Assembly: GCA_009694135.1 (NCBI GenBank)
Contig: SHVS01000007.1
Coordinates: 1 to 64,000 of the forward strand
From: Alphaproteobacteria bacterium
GTDB taxonomy: Bacteria; Pseudomonadota; Alphaproteobacteria; UBA6615
Direction of reading: 5' to 3'
DNA length: 64,000 bases
Shown here piece by piece: positions 1-12,669 of this stretch. Made by a program: the position numbers and the translations under genes. The number at the start of each line of letters is the position of its first letter. Position 1 is the first letter of the stretch. The notes under the pieces were generated by a model. That model searched no databases. It was not told where the DNA came from and saw only the letters and a list, made by a program, of their open reading frames with translations.

Positions 1-56
1 CGTCACGCCCCGACCGACACTCAATCCAACGCAAGAAGCCCGGCCTGAATGCGGCC

Positions 57-90
57 AGCACAAAGGGCCCCCGCGGGGGCCCTTTGTGCT
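57..90. repeat. Perfect 34-bp palindrome, terminator-like
   Basis: The two arms (57-73 and 74-90) are exact reverse complements and read AGCACAAAGGGCCCCCG inwards. It would fold into a very stable hairpin. No long T-run follows on either side, so intrinsic termination is possible but not proven. It lies just inside the putative IS end at 100-149 and may terminate the element's last gene, which would lie left of the window. Confidence 0.5.
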
Positions 91-99
91 ACCCCGTCT

Positions 100-149
100 G
101 ATGCATTTTTGCTCCGGCCCACCGACGCATTTTTACTCCGGCGTTGACA
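100..149. mobile_element. Putative right end of an IS21-family element (repeated terminal motif)
   Basis: Two near-identical 19-mers with a 24-bp period, GATGCATTTTTGCTCCGGC (100-118) and GACGCATTTTTACTCCGGC (124-142), are followed by GTTGACA ending at 149. Read on the minus strand this is TGTCAACGCCGGAGTAAAAA and onwards, the style of IS21-family ends, which carry several subterminal copies of the terminal repeat. The element body would lie left of position 1. No transposase gene is visible here, so the call rests on the repeat pattern alone and could be a solo end. Confidence 0.45.
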
Positions 150-285
150 AAAGGAACTTGAAACACAATCCGCGCCGGTGCGCGCCTTTGCGAATGGCAG
201 CAGACCTGCCCGCAAGGCCGCCGCGGCCGATAACCGCCCGGCGCGCGTGACCCGCGGTCCGAAGCAGTCCAGCCGGCGGTAGCAG

Positions 286-316
286 CCCTCGCCCTGCCGG
301 GACGGCGGGGCGAGGG
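286..316 (-). terminator. Hairpin just downstream of ftsH
   Basis: A perfect 9-bp inverted repeat (CCCTCGCCC / GGGCGAGGG, 13-nt loop) starts 9 nt after the ftsH stop codon on the minus strand. There is no T-tract, so it is either a weak or factor-assisted terminator or an mRNA-stabilising stem. Positions 150-285 hold nothing else I can recognise. Confidence 0.4.
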
Positions 317-324
317 GTTACGTT

Positions 325-2265
<1,941 letters not shown>

Positions 2266-2385
2266 CTTGGAGCGCCTCCTCCGACGGGTGTTTATGCCCC
2301 GGCTGCCGGCACCTGGACGGTACCTCGCGCCCGAGCCCGGGACCCGCGCCCGCACTCTACAAAAGACATAGTGCCGACCCGATCC

Positions 2386-3648
2386 CTAAACAATGCCGAA
2401 TGCCGCCTGAACTACCGGCCGCGGCGGAGTAAAATACACGTCCAGGGCTTTAGTCGCGCGTTCGCCCGCCACGCCGTCGCAATGGCCAAGATGAGGGACC
2501 GCCATCAACCGCGCTCCGGCCCACACCGCCGGCACCGTCTGCCGCACCTGTTGGGGCAGGCTACGCTGCCTCGGACCCGGCAGGGCTAAACCAAGACGGC
2601 GGAGGGTCATTCGCGGCGGGAAAGCCCCGGCGGTTTCGACCGTAAAGCGTCCGTCCCACAGAACCAGCTTCCCAGGGCGTAGCGCCAAGGCCGCCGCCAC
2701 CCCAACCGGTTCGCGCATGACCCGGATTTCGCCCCCTTGTAGATCGATGAGGCAGCCACCAAGCGTACGCGCACGGCCCTTTACCCGTGCAACGGCCTGC
2801 CACAGGCGCAGCAAATCGGTGGCTCGCGGCGGAAACTCGCTGCCCGCCACCGCGGCCACGGCCGAGGCTAAAAGGCGTTGGCGAATTTCAGCCGGCGCCC
2901 GCCGCAATCCGGCCAGATCCAGTCTTACAAATCCAGACGGATGAACGCGTACGGCCTCCGCCGCATATCGAGCCAACGCAAGATCGAGCGCCGCGCGCGC
3001 CAGCCCGAGTTCCAGCGCCGTACGCGCCAATCGCTCACTTGCCAGTCCGTCAGCACCCAAACCCGGCAGGGCGGCCCGAAGCCTTGCGCGTGCGCGTACG
3101 GGGTCAAGATTGCTCGGGTCGTCAACCCACGCCTGACCCGAGGCCGTCAGAGTCGCGGCTAAACGTTCGCGCTGCACATACAACAGCGGGCGCAGGATCC
3201 GTACATGCGTATGTTCAACAATGCTCGGCATCGCCGCGAGACCGGCCAGGCCGCTTCCGCGCCCCAGGCGCAAAAGCAGCGTCTCGGCCTGATCGTCGCG
3301 TTGATGCGCCAGCAAGAGGTGGAGGACGCCATGCTGACGGCACCATTCCTCCAGAAGGCCATACCGCGCCGCGCGTGCGGCGGCTTGCAGGTCTCCGGCC
3401 GGCTTGCGGCCGCTCCAGGGTAGAATTCTGGCCGAAATTCCGCGCGCACGCAGCCAGTCGCGCGTTTGGCGGGCTTCGGCACCCGACTCGGGGCGCAGCC
3501 GATGATCGACAATCAGGGCAGTGAGCTTACCCGCGCGCGTCTTGGCCCAATCCTGAGCCAGCAGGACCAGCGCCATGCTGTCGCGCCCACCGGATACCGC
3601 GACGGCGAGATGCGGCTCTGCCTCGAAGGGGCCCAAGGGCTCCATCAA
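2386..3648 (-). CDS. tilS: tRNA(Ile)-lysidine synthase TilS
   Basis: Adds lysine to C34 of the CAU-anticodon tRNA-Ile so that it decodes AUA; essential in most bacteria. The 420-aa product has the N-type ATP-pyrophosphatase PP-loop SGGRDS at residues 19-24 and the downstream HQRDDQAETLLLRL segment (family HHxDDQAET). The start is taken as TTG at 3646-3648, immediately followed by ATG; the frame is open further upstream, almost to the cpoB stop, but holds no ATG, GTG or TTG there. It sits between cpoB and ftsH on the same strand, 74 bp after the cpoB stop, and is probably co-transcribed. Confidence 0.93.
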   Translation of the reverse strand: MMEPLGPFEAEPHLAVAVSGGRDSMALVLLAQDWAKTRAGKLTALIVDHRLRPESGAEARQTRDWLRARGISARILPWSGRKPAGDLQAAARAARYGLLEEWCRQHGVLHLLLAHQRDDQAETLLLRLGRGSGLAGLAAMPSIVEHTHVRILRPLLYVQRERLAATLTASGQAWVDDPSNLDPVRARARLRAALPGLGADGLASERLARTALELGLARAALDLALARYAAEAVRVHPSGFVRLDLAGLRRAPAEIRQRLLASAVAAVAGSEFPPRATDLLRLWQAVARVKGRARTLGGCLIDLQGGEIRVMREPVGVAAALALRPGKLVLWDGRFTVETAGAFPPRMTLRRLGLALPGPRQRSLPQQVRQTVPAVWAGARLMAVPHLGHCDGVAGERATKALDVYFTPPRPVVQAAFGIV

Positions 3649-3722
3649 GCGGCGGAACTCAGCCGCCGTTACGCCCCGCCCGCCGCCAGAAGCAGTCTCG
3701 ACGATCGTACGCGTACGTTTTC

Positions 3723-4589
3723 TTAAGTGCAGGACAGCGCCTTGATCTCGGCCTGGGCCCGGTCCCTGATATTCGCCGCGGCGGACTTGAACTCATCCAT
3801 CAATTTGGCGAAGGTCAGGCAGGCGTCCCGCTTGCGGTCGAGCGCCTTAAGCGACAACCCAAGCTTAAGCAGATTGGACGAAGCTTTATCGTGCTTCGGG
3901 AACTGCGTGTAACCGGCCCCGAAGGCGCGCGCCGCCTCGACGAAATCGTCTCGCACATACAGGGACTCGCCCAGCCAATACTGCGCGTCTGCTGCCTTGG
4001 CATGCTTCGGATTGGCCTGAATGAAAGCGCGCAGGGCGGTTTCGGCGCCGGCGTAATTGCGCCGGTTCAGCAGCCCAACGGCCTGTTCATATTGGGTATC
4101 CGGTGAAAGCGCCGCGGTCTGCGTCTGGGCGACCCCACCGGCCGGAGCAGGCGCTGCCGCCGGTCGCGGGGCGGCCCCCGGTTGCGCCGCCAGCTCCTTG
4201 ATGCGGAAATCGAGATCGGTCATGACCCGGTCAAGCCGTTCAGACATCTGGTGCATCTCGAAGCCCATCTCCTCGATCTTGCCGGTCAGCTCACCCAGCT
4301 CGCGTTCGAGGTCGCTCACACGCAGATTCAGAGACGCCACCGGAGCATCCAGCCCGGCTTGCGGAGCGCCGGCAGGCCCGGCGACCGGCGGCGCGTCACC
4401 GCGGTATACCGTTCGCTGCATGGCGGTCATGTCGCGCTGCAGCCGATCAATCCGATCGATCAGGGTCTGCATATCGTTGCCCTGCGCCCAAGCAGGCGTC
4501 GCCGCCGCCAAGACAAGCGCCAGAGCGGCCGGGATGAGCCCGGAGGTCATTCGTGAGAGAGTGAGCGCCATGGTGCCCTTGTCAGTCAT
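3723..4589 (-). CDS. cpoB: Cell division coordinator CpoB / Tol-Pal system protein YbgF
   Basis: Periplasmic TPR protein that links Tol-Pal with peptidoglycan synthesis during constriction. The product is 288 aa with a signal peptide ending ATPAWAQ, an N-terminal coiled coil (trimerisation region, with the SLNLRVSDLERELGEL heptads), an Ala/Pro linker, and C-terminal TPRs beginning at YEQAVGLLNRRNYAGAE. The start ATG at 4587-4589 is chosen because GGGGAG lies 7 nt upstream; the frame is open from 4607 and another ATG lies at 4571. It is separated from pal by a hairpin and about 300 bp, so it may have its own promoter. Confidence 0.92.
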   Translation of the reverse strand: MTDKGTMALTLSRMTSGLIPAALALVLAAATPAWAQGNDMQTLIDRIDRLQRDMTAMQRTVYRGDAPPVAGPAGAPQAGLDAPVASLNLRVSDLERELGELTGKIEEMGFEMHQMSERLDRVMTDLDFRIKELAAQPGAAPRPAAAPAPAGGVAQTQTAALSPDTQYEQAVGLLNRRNYAGAETALRAFIQANPKHAKAADAQYWLGESLYVRDDFVEAARAFGAGYTQFPKHDKASSNLLKLGLSLKALDRKRDACLTFAKLMDEFKSAAANIRDRAQAEIKALSCT

Positions 4590-4852
4590 CGCTGCACTCC
4601 CCATCACATGTCGGCGTTAAAGCCGGAGCGTGGACCGAAGCGTCCTGGTCCTGCGCGACTCAGTTTACTCTAGTTTTGGGCCCAAGCACGCGTCGCGTGC
4701 AATCCTTGCGCGTGCCGCCCCCACTGGCGAGAGCAGACTTACGCGGTGCATGATGTCTGCGCTGCAATTGGGACAGCATTGGGGCGTCAATGCGACGAAG
4801 ATCGGCGCGAAGCGAATCTCGCTCGGCACGCGCCGAGACCTAAACACAAGAA
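4590..4852. other. Intergenic region between cpoB and pal, no gene recognised
   Basis: About 260 bp between the pal terminator hairpin and the cpoB start. Open frames exist on both strands but none shows a ribosome-binding site with a plausible protein. A cpoB promoter is expected here; I see no convincing -35/-10 pair. Confidence 0.5.
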
Positions 4853-4892
4853 CGGCGGGCGACTCGACCAGCAAGGGTCGAATCACCCGCCG
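4853..4892 (-). terminator. Probable pal terminator
   Basis: A 17-bp stem with two imperfect positions (arms 4853-4869 and 4876-4892, 6-nt loop) is followed on the minus strand by a T-rich stretch, TTCTTGTGTTT. It begins 28 bp downstream of the pal stop codon, consistent with intrinsic termination of the tolQRAB-pal transcript. Confidence 0.65.
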
Positions 4893-4919
4893 CAATCAGC
4901 CGAGAGGTGCAGCCCCAGA

Positions 4920-5423
4920 TTAGGAGCGCACGTCTAGCACGGCGCGACGGTTCTTGGACCAGGCGGCCTCGTTGTTGCCAGCGACCGTCGGGCGCTCCTT
5001 GCCATAGCTGATCGTGGTCACGCGATTGGCGGCGACGCCCAGGCTGAGCAGATATTGCCGCGCCGCATTCGCGCGGCGCTCGCCGAGCGCCAGGTTAAAT
5101 TCGCGGGTGCCGCGTTCGTCGCAATGCCCTTCGATCACGACCGTACGTTGCGGATAGCGGGTCAGCCAAGCCGCCCAGCGCTCGATCTGCGCGCGCGACT
5201 CTGGCTTCAGGTCCGAACGATTGTAATCGTAGAAGACGCGATCCCCGACATTGACTCGCATGTCGTCGACCGAACCCGGAACCGGGCCAACCGGCGCCAC
5301 GGCCGTCTGCCCAAGTGTTGTTGTCGCTCCGCCACCAGCGGCCCCCTGTGAAGAGGTCGATGCCGATTCGCAACCCGCCAACAGCACGACGGCAGCGAAG
5401 AGGCTAAGAATCCTAACGTACAT
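4920..5423 (-). CDS. pal: Peptidoglycan-associated lipoprotein Pal
   Basis: Outer-membrane lipoprotein that binds peptidoglycan and TolB and holds the envelope together at division. The 167-aa product has a short lipoprotein signal with lipobox LAGC, then an OmpA domain with DYNRSDLKPE, VVIEGHCDERGT and NLALGERRANA, the meso-DAP binding motifs. I start at the ATG at 5421-5423 because GGAG lies 6 nt upstream and the signal peptide is then compact; the frame is open to 5585 but the extra N-terminal residues do not look like a signal peptide. It follows tolB by 200 bp. Confidence 0.95.
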   Translation of the reverse strand: MYVRILSLFAAVVLLAGCESASTSSQGAAGGGATTTLGQTAVAPVGPVPGSVDDMRVNVGDRVFYDYNRSDLKPESRAQIERWAAWLTRYPQRTVVIEGHCDERGTREFNLALGERRANAARQYLLSLGVAANRVTTISYGKERPTVAGNNEAAWSKNRRAVLDVRS

Positions 5424-5623
5424 GCGCATCTCCATGATCATCCATGATATATGTGCGGAAGCGAAGGAAGACGCGCGGTTCCAAAAAACAACCTTGCGTC
5501 CGCAGGCCGTCGCTCGCCCCCGACTCCGAGCCGGCACCGATACCCTTAGCTGTGCATGCATAATGCTCGCCGCGGGCGAGATCAAGCACGACCGCTGACA
5601 ATTTGTAAGAAATTAGTCGGACC

Positions 5624-6970
5624 CTATCCTTTCTTGGCGCCGAGCGGTGACCACGCCGGATCGGAGGCGTCCAGCGGCGTCATGATTTCGCGTTCGTTGT
5701 AGCCGGTGAGATCGATCGAATACAGGCGGCTGCGAGCGGCCCCGCCCGCGGTCGACGGCTGCTGGCGGAAGAACATCAGGACGCGGCCATTGGGCGACCA
5801 AGTCGGCGCCTCGATCAGGTAATCCTCGGCCAGGATGCGCGCGCCCGATCCATCCGTGCGCATCACGCCGACAGCAAAACGGCCCTGATAAATGCGCGTG
5901 AATGCGATCAAGTCGCCGCGCGGCGACCACACCGGCGTGCCATAGTGCCCCTCGCCGAAGCTGATGCGCTTCGCCTCGCCGCCATCGGCGCCCATGAGAT
6001 ATAGTTGCTGGCTGCCGCCGCGATCCGACTCGAACACGATCCGCGTTCCGTCGGGCGAATAGCATGGAGCGGTGTCGATCGCCGGATGGTTGGTCAGTCG
6101 GCGCACCTCGCGGGTGCGCAAATCCATCGTATAGATTTCGGAGTTGCCCTCGCTCGCCATGCTCATGACGACCTTGTTGCCATCCGGCGAAAATCGTGGC
6201 GCGAAGGTCATGCCGGGGAAGTCGCCGAGAACCTCCTGCGCCCCGGTCGAAACGTTGAACAGATAGACGCGCGGCTTGTTGTTGAAATACGACAGGTAGG
6301 TGATTTCCTGCGCGCTGGGCGAAAAGCGCGGCGTCAGCACCAGAGCTCCGCCATCGGTCAGGAACTTATGACTCTCTCCATCCTGATCCATGATGGCCAG
6401 GCGCTTGACCCGCCGCTGGGCTGGGCCGCTTTCGGAAATATAGACGATCCGGGTATCGAAATAGCCGTCCTCGCCCGTCAGGCGCTTGTAGATCTCGTCG
6501 GCAACGAGATGCGCCACACGCCGCCAATTGGCCGGCGCGGAGGACAGCGTAAAACCGGTCAACAGCAATCCCGCGTACACGTCCCACAGCCGGAACTCGA
6601 CGCGCAGCTGGCCGTCGGCCTGGAATTCGGTCGCGCCCACGACGAGCGCTTGCGCATTGACCACGCGCCAATTGTTGAAATTGGGCCACACCGTGATCGG
6701 CCCGGCCGGATCAAGGAAGGCGCGCCGGTCAAGCGGCCTGAACAAGCCCGAGCGCTCGAGATCGGCCGATACCACGTCCGCGATCTCCTTTCCCCGGGTC
6801 GCCGCATCGGGCGACAGCCCTTGGAACTCGACAACGGCGACCGGCATCGGCTGCAGTTGGCCGCGCGTGATGTCGACCTTGAGCCCCTGCGCCGTCGCAG
6901 GCAGTGCGGCTAACACCAGGAAAAGCATCAGCCAGGCCGCTAAAACCAGAGATGGTGACGTGCGCTTCAT
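5624..6970 (-). CDS. tolB: Tol-Pal system beta-propeller protein TolB
   Basis: Periplasmic protein that shuttles between Pal and TolA. The 448-aa product has a cleavable signal peptide ending ATAQG, an N-terminal alpha/beta domain ([20 protein letters not shown]), and a six-bladed propeller with repeated FSPDG, YSPDG and WSPxG blade motifs. It overlaps the tolA stop by ATGA, so translation is probably coupled. Confidence 0.97.
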   Translation of the reverse strand: MKRTSPSLVLAAWLMLFLVLAALPATAQGLKVDITRGQLQPMPVAVVEFQGLSPDAATRGKEIADVVSADLERSGLFRPLDRRAFLDPAGPITVWPNFNNWRVVNAQALVVGATEFQADGQLRVEFRLWDVYAGLLLTGFTLSSAPANWRRVAHLVADEIYKRLTGEDGYFDTRIVYISESGPAQRRVKRLAIMDQDGESHKFLTDGGALVLTPRFSPSAQEITYLSYFNNKPRVYLFNVSTGAQEVLGDFPGMTFAPRFSPDGNKVVMSMASEGNSEIYTMDLRTREVRRLTNHPAIDTAPCYSPDGTRIVFESDRGGSQQLYLMGADGGEAKRISFGEGHYGTPVWSPRGDLIAFTRIYQGRFAVGVMRTDGSGARILAEDYLIEAPTWSPNGRVLMFFRQQPSTAGGAARSRLYSIDLTGYNEREIMTPLDASDPAWSPLGAKKG

Positions 6971-8016
6971 CGTCCAAGCAGCTCCTTCGGGTTGAAACTG
7001 AGCTCAAGCTCCTTCCACAACTCGTAGCGATCGCGCGGCAGCGGCAGCGGATTGCATTCGCGATTGAGCACCGCGCGGCGAGCGCTTTCCGCCGCCGCTT
7101 GAAGGTAAGGCGTCTCTGGGCGAGAGCTATCGGATAGCACGGTCGCTCCACGCACGGTGCCATCGGGATCGACCGATACGGCCAGCCGCACGACCAATTG
7201 TCCGGCATCGGCGGCGCCCACAGGCGGGTTCCAGCATTTTTCGATTTTGCGCCTGACGATTTCCACCATCCCGTCGATTTCAGTCGCGGTCGGCTTCGGC
7301 GAGGCGTTGGGCTCGGCGCGCGCGGCGCCCTCGCGCGGCGCCGGGGCGACCTCGCCCTGCGGCCGCTCCGGGCGCGTCGCCAAATCGCGCAGCAAGACAT
7401 CGAAATCGCGCGGCGGCGGCGGCGCCTTCGGCTTTGGCTTTGGCTGGGCGCGCGCGAGAACCGGCGAGGGTGGTGCCGGTTTGGCCACCGGCGGCGGCGT
7501 TGGCCGCGGCTGGGCGACCGGAGGCGCCGGCACCGGCACTGGCGCGGGCGCCGGCACCGGCGGCGGCAGCGCGGCGACCAGTGGTTCGGGCGGCGCGACC
7601 GGTGGCGGGGCGATGGCCGCTGGCGGCGTTTCCGCGGCGGCAGGCGCGGGCGGTGTCGGCGGAAGCGGCGGCGGGGGCGGGCGCGGCGCTTCGGCGACAA
7701 CGCGCTGTTCCTGCGGCCGGGTGATATCGTCGATGTTCACCACTTCGACCGGGATCACCCGCGTCTCGGTGTCATCAATGTGCACGGTAAACGACAGGCC
7801 GAATTGGAAAACGCCGAGCAGCGCGATATGCGCCAGCACAGCCGCCCCAACCGCGTAGTGCAACCGACCTGGCCCCGGGCGCGCGAGCTTGTCCGGGCCA
7901 TCGCCTTCCGCCGGCCCGAGCGCGGCCGTCTCCAGGCGGAGCCCCGGCGCATCGCGCCGGTTGTCGGCGTCGGCGAGCGAGAGCCCGCCGTTAACGATTT
8001 GGCGCGGCGTGAACAC
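6967..8016 (-). CDS. tolA: Tol-Pal system protein TolA
   Basis: Inner-membrane protein spanning the periplasm and carrying proton-motive energy from TolQR to TolB/Pal. The 349-aa product has a cytoplasmic N-terminus, one TM near residues 54-74, a long Pro/Ala-rich linker (about 105-190) and a C-terminal TolA/TonB domain with [17 protein letters not shown]. The linker is proline-rich rather than the helical Ala/Lys-rich domain of enterobacteria. The start is a GTG inside the 3' end of tolR (26-bp overlap); a shorter start cannot be excluded. Confidence 0.9.
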   Translation of the reverse strand: MFTPRQIVNGGLSLADADNRRDAPGLRLETAALGPAEGDGPDKLARPGPGRLHYAVGAAVLAHIALLGVFQFGLSFTVHIDDTETRVIPVEVVNIDDITRPQEQRVVAEAPRPPPPPLPPTPPAPAAAETPPAAIAPPPVAPPEPLVAALPPPVPAPAPVPVPAPPVAQPRPTPPPVAKPAPPSPVLARAQPKPKPKAPPPPRDFDVLLRDLATRPERPQGEVAPAPREGAARAEPNASPKPTATEIDGMVEIVRRKIEKCWNPPVGAADAGQLVVRLAVSVDPDGTVRGATVLSDSSRPETPYLQAAAESARRAVLNRECNPLPLPRDRYELWKELELSFNPKELLGR

Positions 8017-8437
8017 GAGGCGTCTCGGTGATCAGAGCCACACGCGTGAAGCCGGCCTCGGTGACCAGACTCATCACCTCCATGACGCGTCCGTACTGCA
8101 ACGCCCGGTCGCCGCGGAGATAGATGCGCAGATTGGGATTGGCGCCGGATAACGCCACCAGCCGCGGCACCAGCGCCTCGATTTCGGTCGCAGCCTCCTG
8201 CAGGAACAGGTGTCCCTCCTTGTCCACCGTCACGATCAAGGGCTCGGTCGTGTCGGTGATCTCCTTCACCTTTGCCTGCGGCAGGTCGACCGGCACGCCA
8301 AAGGTCAAAAGCGGCGCCGTGATCATCAGGATGATCACCAAGACCAGCATCACGTCGACAAAGGGCGCGACGTTGATGTCGGCGACCAAGCGCCCGCGCT
8401 GCTGGCGTCTGAGGCGCATCTCCTTGGCGGAGGCCAT
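7991..8437 (-). CDS. tolR: Tol-Pal system protein TolR
   Basis: ExbD/TolR-family subunit of the TolQR proton channel. The 148-aa product has one TM (about 24-44) carrying the conserved acidic residue in NVAPFVDVMLVLVIILMI (Asp28, the proton-path aspartate) and a periplasmic domain. It starts 3 bp after the tolQ stop and overlaps tolA. Confidence 0.96.
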   Translation of the reverse strand: MASAKEMRLRRQQRGRLVADINVAPFVDVMLVLVIILMITAPLLTFGVPVDLPQAKVKEITDTTEPLIVTVDKEGHLFLQEAATEIEALVPRLVALSGANPNLRIYLRGDRALQYGRVMEVMSLVTEAGFTRVALITETPRVHAAPNR

Positions 8438-8440
8438 GCG

Positions 8441-9154
<714 letters not shown>

Positions 9155-9627
9155 GATGCCCTACCCCGTTTCTTGTCAGCCCGTAGTAGTTGTCCGAGTC
9201 TAACTCATCCGCGCGCGGCTGCGCCATCACCCTCTTGAGCGCCGCGCGCAGCGCCGCCGGCAAACGAATCGCCCGACCATCGCCGCCAATAAGCGCGAGC
9301 AGGATATAGAGTCGCACCAGGATTTCATCCTGGCGCAGAATCCGCTGCTCCGCCGTCAATGTCGCGCCGCCGAGCCCCGTGAGCCGCGTGCGCACTTCGA
9401 GCGCGTCGTCGAGTCGCGCCGGCCGTTGGTAATCCACCACGGCGCGCCGAACTGCAAAGGCTACGCCGTCCGCCTGCTTGAGCGCGCCATGCTCGAAGCC
9501 CAGCGTCCGCAGATACTCGGTGCGCGCCCGTTCGGCATAGCGGAGGTAGTTGGCATGATACACGACTCCGACCGCGTCGGTGTCCTCGTAATACACACGC
9601 AGCGGCAGGACGTGTTCCGCCGCGGAG

Positions 9628-10704
9628 TCACTCTGGCTCATCGGCGGCGATGAATAGCGTCGGTTCATGGCGAGGTTGCGGCAAGCCGAGCAAATCCCAC
9701 GCGAGCCCGGTCAAAACCCGTCCGCGCGGCGTGCGCATCAGCAAGCCCTGTTGCAGCAGATAGGGCTCGACCACGTCTTCGAGCGTATCGCGCGCCTCCG
9801 ACAATGCCGCCGCCAGAGTCTCGATCCCGACCGGACCGCCGGCATAGCTTCCCGCCACCAACCCGAGATAGCGCCGGTCGAAGGCGTCCAGGCCGCGTGT
9901 GTCAACTTCGAGTCTTGTGAGCGCGCGATCGGCGACCCCGGCGTCGATCGGCAGCGTCCCGGCGACGGTGGCGAAATCGCGCACGCGACGCAGAAGCCGC
10001 CCGGACACGCGCGGCGTGCCGCGCGCGCGGCGCGCGATCTCATGCGCCCCGTCCGGGGTGAGCGCGACGCCGAGACGCCCGGCGGCGCGCGCCACCACCC
10101 GTTCAAGCTCGGCGACCGTGTAATAGTCGAGCCGGCAATTGATCGCGAAGCGGTCGCGCAGCGGCGTCGAGAGCAGCCCGAGCCGCGTGGTCGCGCCGAT
10201 CAGGGTGAAGGGCATCAGGTCGATGCGCAACGAGCGCGCCGCCGGCCCCTCGCCGATGATCAGGTCGAGCTGGCGATCTTCCATCGCCGGGTAAAGTAGC
10301 TCCTCGACCGCCGGCGACAGCCGGTGAATCTCGTCGACGAACAGCACGTCGCGCCGCTCGAGGTTGGTCAGGATCGCCGCCAGATCGCCAGGCTTGGCCA
10401 GGACCGGGCCGGAGGTGATCCGTATCCCCGAACCCAATTCGCGCGCGAGGATTTGCGCCAGCGTCGTCTTGCCCAAACCTGGCGGACCGTGCAGCAGCAC
10501 ATGATCCATCGCTTCGCCGCGTTCGCGCGCCGCTTTGACGAAGACGCCGAGATTGGCGCGCACGCCCTCTTGGCCGACGAACTCGTCCAACGAGCGCGGA
10601 CGCAGCGCCAGATCGGCGTCGGTCGCGCCGGCCTCGGGCGCGATCAGGCGCTCAGTCTCGGGATTGCTTGATTTGGCCGGCGCACGCGTGCGCGGAACGC
10701 TCAC
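9628..10704 (-). CDS. ruvB: Holliday junction branch migration helicase RuvB
   Basis: AAA+ motor that drives branch migration with RuvA. The 358-aa product has Walker [10 protein letters not shown], Walker [11 protein letters not shown], sensor motif [11 protein letters not shown] and a C-terminal winged helix. The frame is open far upstream (to 11379) across ruvA, but the real start is GTG at 10702-10704: it overlaps the ruvA stop as GTGA and has AAGGAG 8 nt upstream, giving the N-terminus [10 protein letters not shown]. Confidence 0.97.
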   Translation of the reverse strand: MSVPRTRAPAKSSNPETERLIAPEAGATDADLALRPRSLDEFVGQEGVRANLGVFVKAARERGEAMDHVLLHGPPGLGKTTLAQILARELGSGIRITSGPVLAKPGDLAAILTNLERRDVLFVDEIHRLSPAVEELLYPAMEDRQLDLIIGEGPAARSLRIDLMPFTLIGATTRLGLLSTPLRDRFAINCRLDYYTVAELERVVARAAGRLGVALTPDGAHEIARRARGTPRVSGRLLRRVRDFATVAGTLPIDAGVADRALTRLEVDTRGLDAFDRRYLGLVAGSYAGGPVGIETLAAALSEARDTLEDVVEPYLLQQGLLMRTPRGRVLTGLAWDLLGLPQPRHEPTLFIAADEPE

Positions 10705-11303
10705 GCCGCCAGCTCCTTCAGCGCCGCCGGAACGAGGGTGGAGAGAGTCGCGCGTTCGCCCAGGACCGCGCGCACGGTCGCGACCGCGTCGAACGCCTCG
10801 CTGCGCCCGTAGCCGAGATGCACCAGCGCCGAAACGGCATCGGCGGCGAGCGCGTCTTCGGGCCGCAATGGCGCGCCGGCGGAAGCAGGCGCAAAGCCGC
10901 CAGCCGCAACCTTGTCCTTGAGTTCGTTGACGATGCGCGCCGCCAGCTTGCCGCCGATGCCATCCGCGCGCGTCAAGGGCACGCGGTCCTCGGCCGCGAC
11001 CGCGCGCAGGAGTTCTTCCGGCGCCAGGGCCGACAAAAGCGCGAGCGCGGACTTCGGCCCGACCCCCTGCACCGAGGTGAGCAGGCGAAACCAGCGCTTC
11101 TCCTCCGCCGTGGCGAAGCCGAAGAGGGTGAGCGCGTCCTCGCGCAGCCGGGTTTCGACATAAAGCTTCGCCGCCTCGCCCGGCTTGGGCAATTGCGCCA
11201 AAGTGCGTGCGGAGCAGGACAAAAGGTAGCCGACCCCGGCGACATCGATCACCGCATGCTCGGCGCCAAGTTCCTCCACGCGTCCGGACAGGCGCGCGAT
11301 CAT
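10701..11303 (-). CDS. ruvA: Holliday junction DNA-binding protein RuvA
   Basis: Tetrameric Holliday-junction binding subunit. The 200-aa product starts [13 protein letters not shown] and has an OB-fold, two helix-hairpin-helix motifs (around [16 protein letters not shown] and [16 protein letters not shown]) and the flexible C-terminal domain III that contacts RuvB ([16 protein letters not shown]). It overlaps ruvC (ATGA) and ruvB (GTGA). Confidence 0.97.
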   Translation of the reverse strand: MIARLSGRVEELGAEHAVIDVAGVGYLLSCSARTLAQLPKPGEAAKLYVETRLREDALTLFGFATAEEKRWFRLLTSVQGVGPKSALALLSALAPEELLRAVAAEDRVPLTRADGIGGKLAARIVNELKDKVAAGGFAPASAGAPLRPEDALAADAVSALVHLGYGRSEAFDAVATVRAVLGERATLSTLVPAALKELAA

Positions 11304-11818
11304 GCAGCCGGAACCATGCGGCGCGCCGTCGCGCGGTGATGCGCGTGGCAGATGGCGACGGCGAGCGCATCGGCCGCATCGGCGGAGGTGAGCACGGCCC
11401 CCGGCAACAGGCGCAGGACCATGTTTTGCACCTGCGCTTTGTCGGCGTGGCCGACCCCGGTCACGGATTTCTTGACCAGATTGGCGGCGTATTCGGCGAC
11501 TTCGAGCCCGGCCAGCGCCGGCGCCAGCAACGCGATGCCGCGCGCCTGACCGAGCTTGAGCGTGGACGCACCATTCACGGTGGCGAAGGTCTCCTCGACC
11601 GCGGCTTCGCCCGGCTGGTATTGCTCGATCAGCCGCGCCAAGCCCTCGAACAGCCCAGCCAGACGGTCGGACAGTTTCAGCTTGGGCGACACGAGCAGCA
11701 CGCCATCGGCGACATGCGTCATGCGGTTGCCGGTCATGTCGAGGATCCCCCAGCCGGTCGCGCGCAACCCGGGATCGATCCCCAGGATCCGCACCGCGCC
11801 GGGAGCGCTCAAGGGCAT
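11300..11818 (-). CDS. ruvC: Crossover junction endodeoxyribonuclease RuvC
   Basis: Holliday junction resolvase. The 172-aa product has the RNase H-like fold with the first catalytic Asp in [16 protein letters not shown], the second acidic site in [12 protein letters not shown] and the C-terminal [18 protein letters not shown]. It lies 12 bp after yebC and overlaps ruvA. Confidence 0.97.
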   Translation of the reverse strand: MPLSAPGAVRILGIDPGLRATGWGILDMTGNRMTHVADGVLLVSPKLKLSDRLAGLFEGLARLIEQYQPGEAAVEETFATVNGASTLKLGQARGIALLAPALAGLEVAEYAANLVKKSVTGVGHADKAQVQNMVLRLLPGAVLTSADAADALAVAICHAHHRATARRMVPAA

Positions 11819-11830
11819 TGCCTCTCCGTC

Positions 11831-12577
11831 TCAGGCCGTGAGCTTGGCGAGCACGTCGTCGGCGATCTCGAAATTGGCTGCGACGTTCTGCACGTCGTCA
11901 CTGTCCTCGAGCAGATCGATCAGCTTCATCAGCGTCCCGGCTTGCTCCTCGCCGACCTGAACCGTAGTCAGCGGGAGCCACTCCAGCGCCGCGGATTGCG
12001 GCCGGCCGAAGCGCTTTTCGAGCGCATCGAGCACAGCGTGATAGCGCTCGGGCGCGGCGCGCACCTCATGCGCGGTCGCGGAGGACTCCACGTCCTCGGC
12101 GCCCGCCTCGACCACCGCTTCGAACATCGCATCGGCGCTGGCGACCGCGGCTGGAAAGACGATCTTGCCCTGGCGCTGAAACATGAAACCGACGCTGCCG
12201 CTTTCGCCCAGATTGCCGCCGCAGCGACTGAAAGCCGTGCGCACATCGGTCGCCGAGCGGTTGCGGTTGTCGGTCAAGACCTCGACGATCACGGCGACGC
12301 CGCCCGGCCCATAGCCCTCGTAGCGCACCTCGTCGAAAGTGCCGGCGGCGGCCCCGGTCGCCTTCTTGATCGCGCGCTCGATATTGTCTTTCGGCATATT
12401 CATCGCGCGGGCGGCGGCGATCGCGGTCCGCAGACGCGCGTTCATCGCCGGATCGGGTAGCCCGGCCTTGGCCGCGGCCATCACCTCGCGCGTCAGCTTG
12501 GCGAAATGCTTGGCTCGCTTGGCGTCCTGCGCACCTTTGCGGTGCATGATGTTCTTGAATTGGGAATGGCCGGCCAT
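11831..12577 (-). CDS. yebC: YebC/PmpR family regulatory protein
   Basis: A 248-aa TACO1/YebC-family protein starting [20 protein letters not shown]. Members have been described both as transcription factors and, more recently, as translation factors relieving ribosome stalling at proline stretches. Here it precedes ruvC, the usual arrangement. The second reported role is of interest because the EF-P encoded in this window is unusual (see efp). Confidence 0.95.
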   Translation of the reverse strand: MAGHSQFKNIMHRKGAQDAKRAKHFAKLTREVMAAAKAGLPDPAMNARLRTAIAAARAMNMPKDNIERAIKKATGAAAGTFDEVRYEGYGPGGVAVIVEVLTDNRNRSATDVRTAFSRCGGNLGESGSVGFMFQRQGKIVFPAAVASADAMFEAVVEAGAEDVESSATAHEVRAAPERYHAVLDALEKRFGRPQSAALEWLPLTTVQVGEEQAGTLMKLIDLLEDSDDVQNVAANFEIADDVLAKLTA

Positions 12578-12669
12578 ATCGTCTCGATCCTTGTTCTCCG
12601 AAGAACCCCGTACGCCCCAGCCTTATAGCATCCTGCCCACGGCGGGAAAGCCGTGCTATTTGGCCGGGG

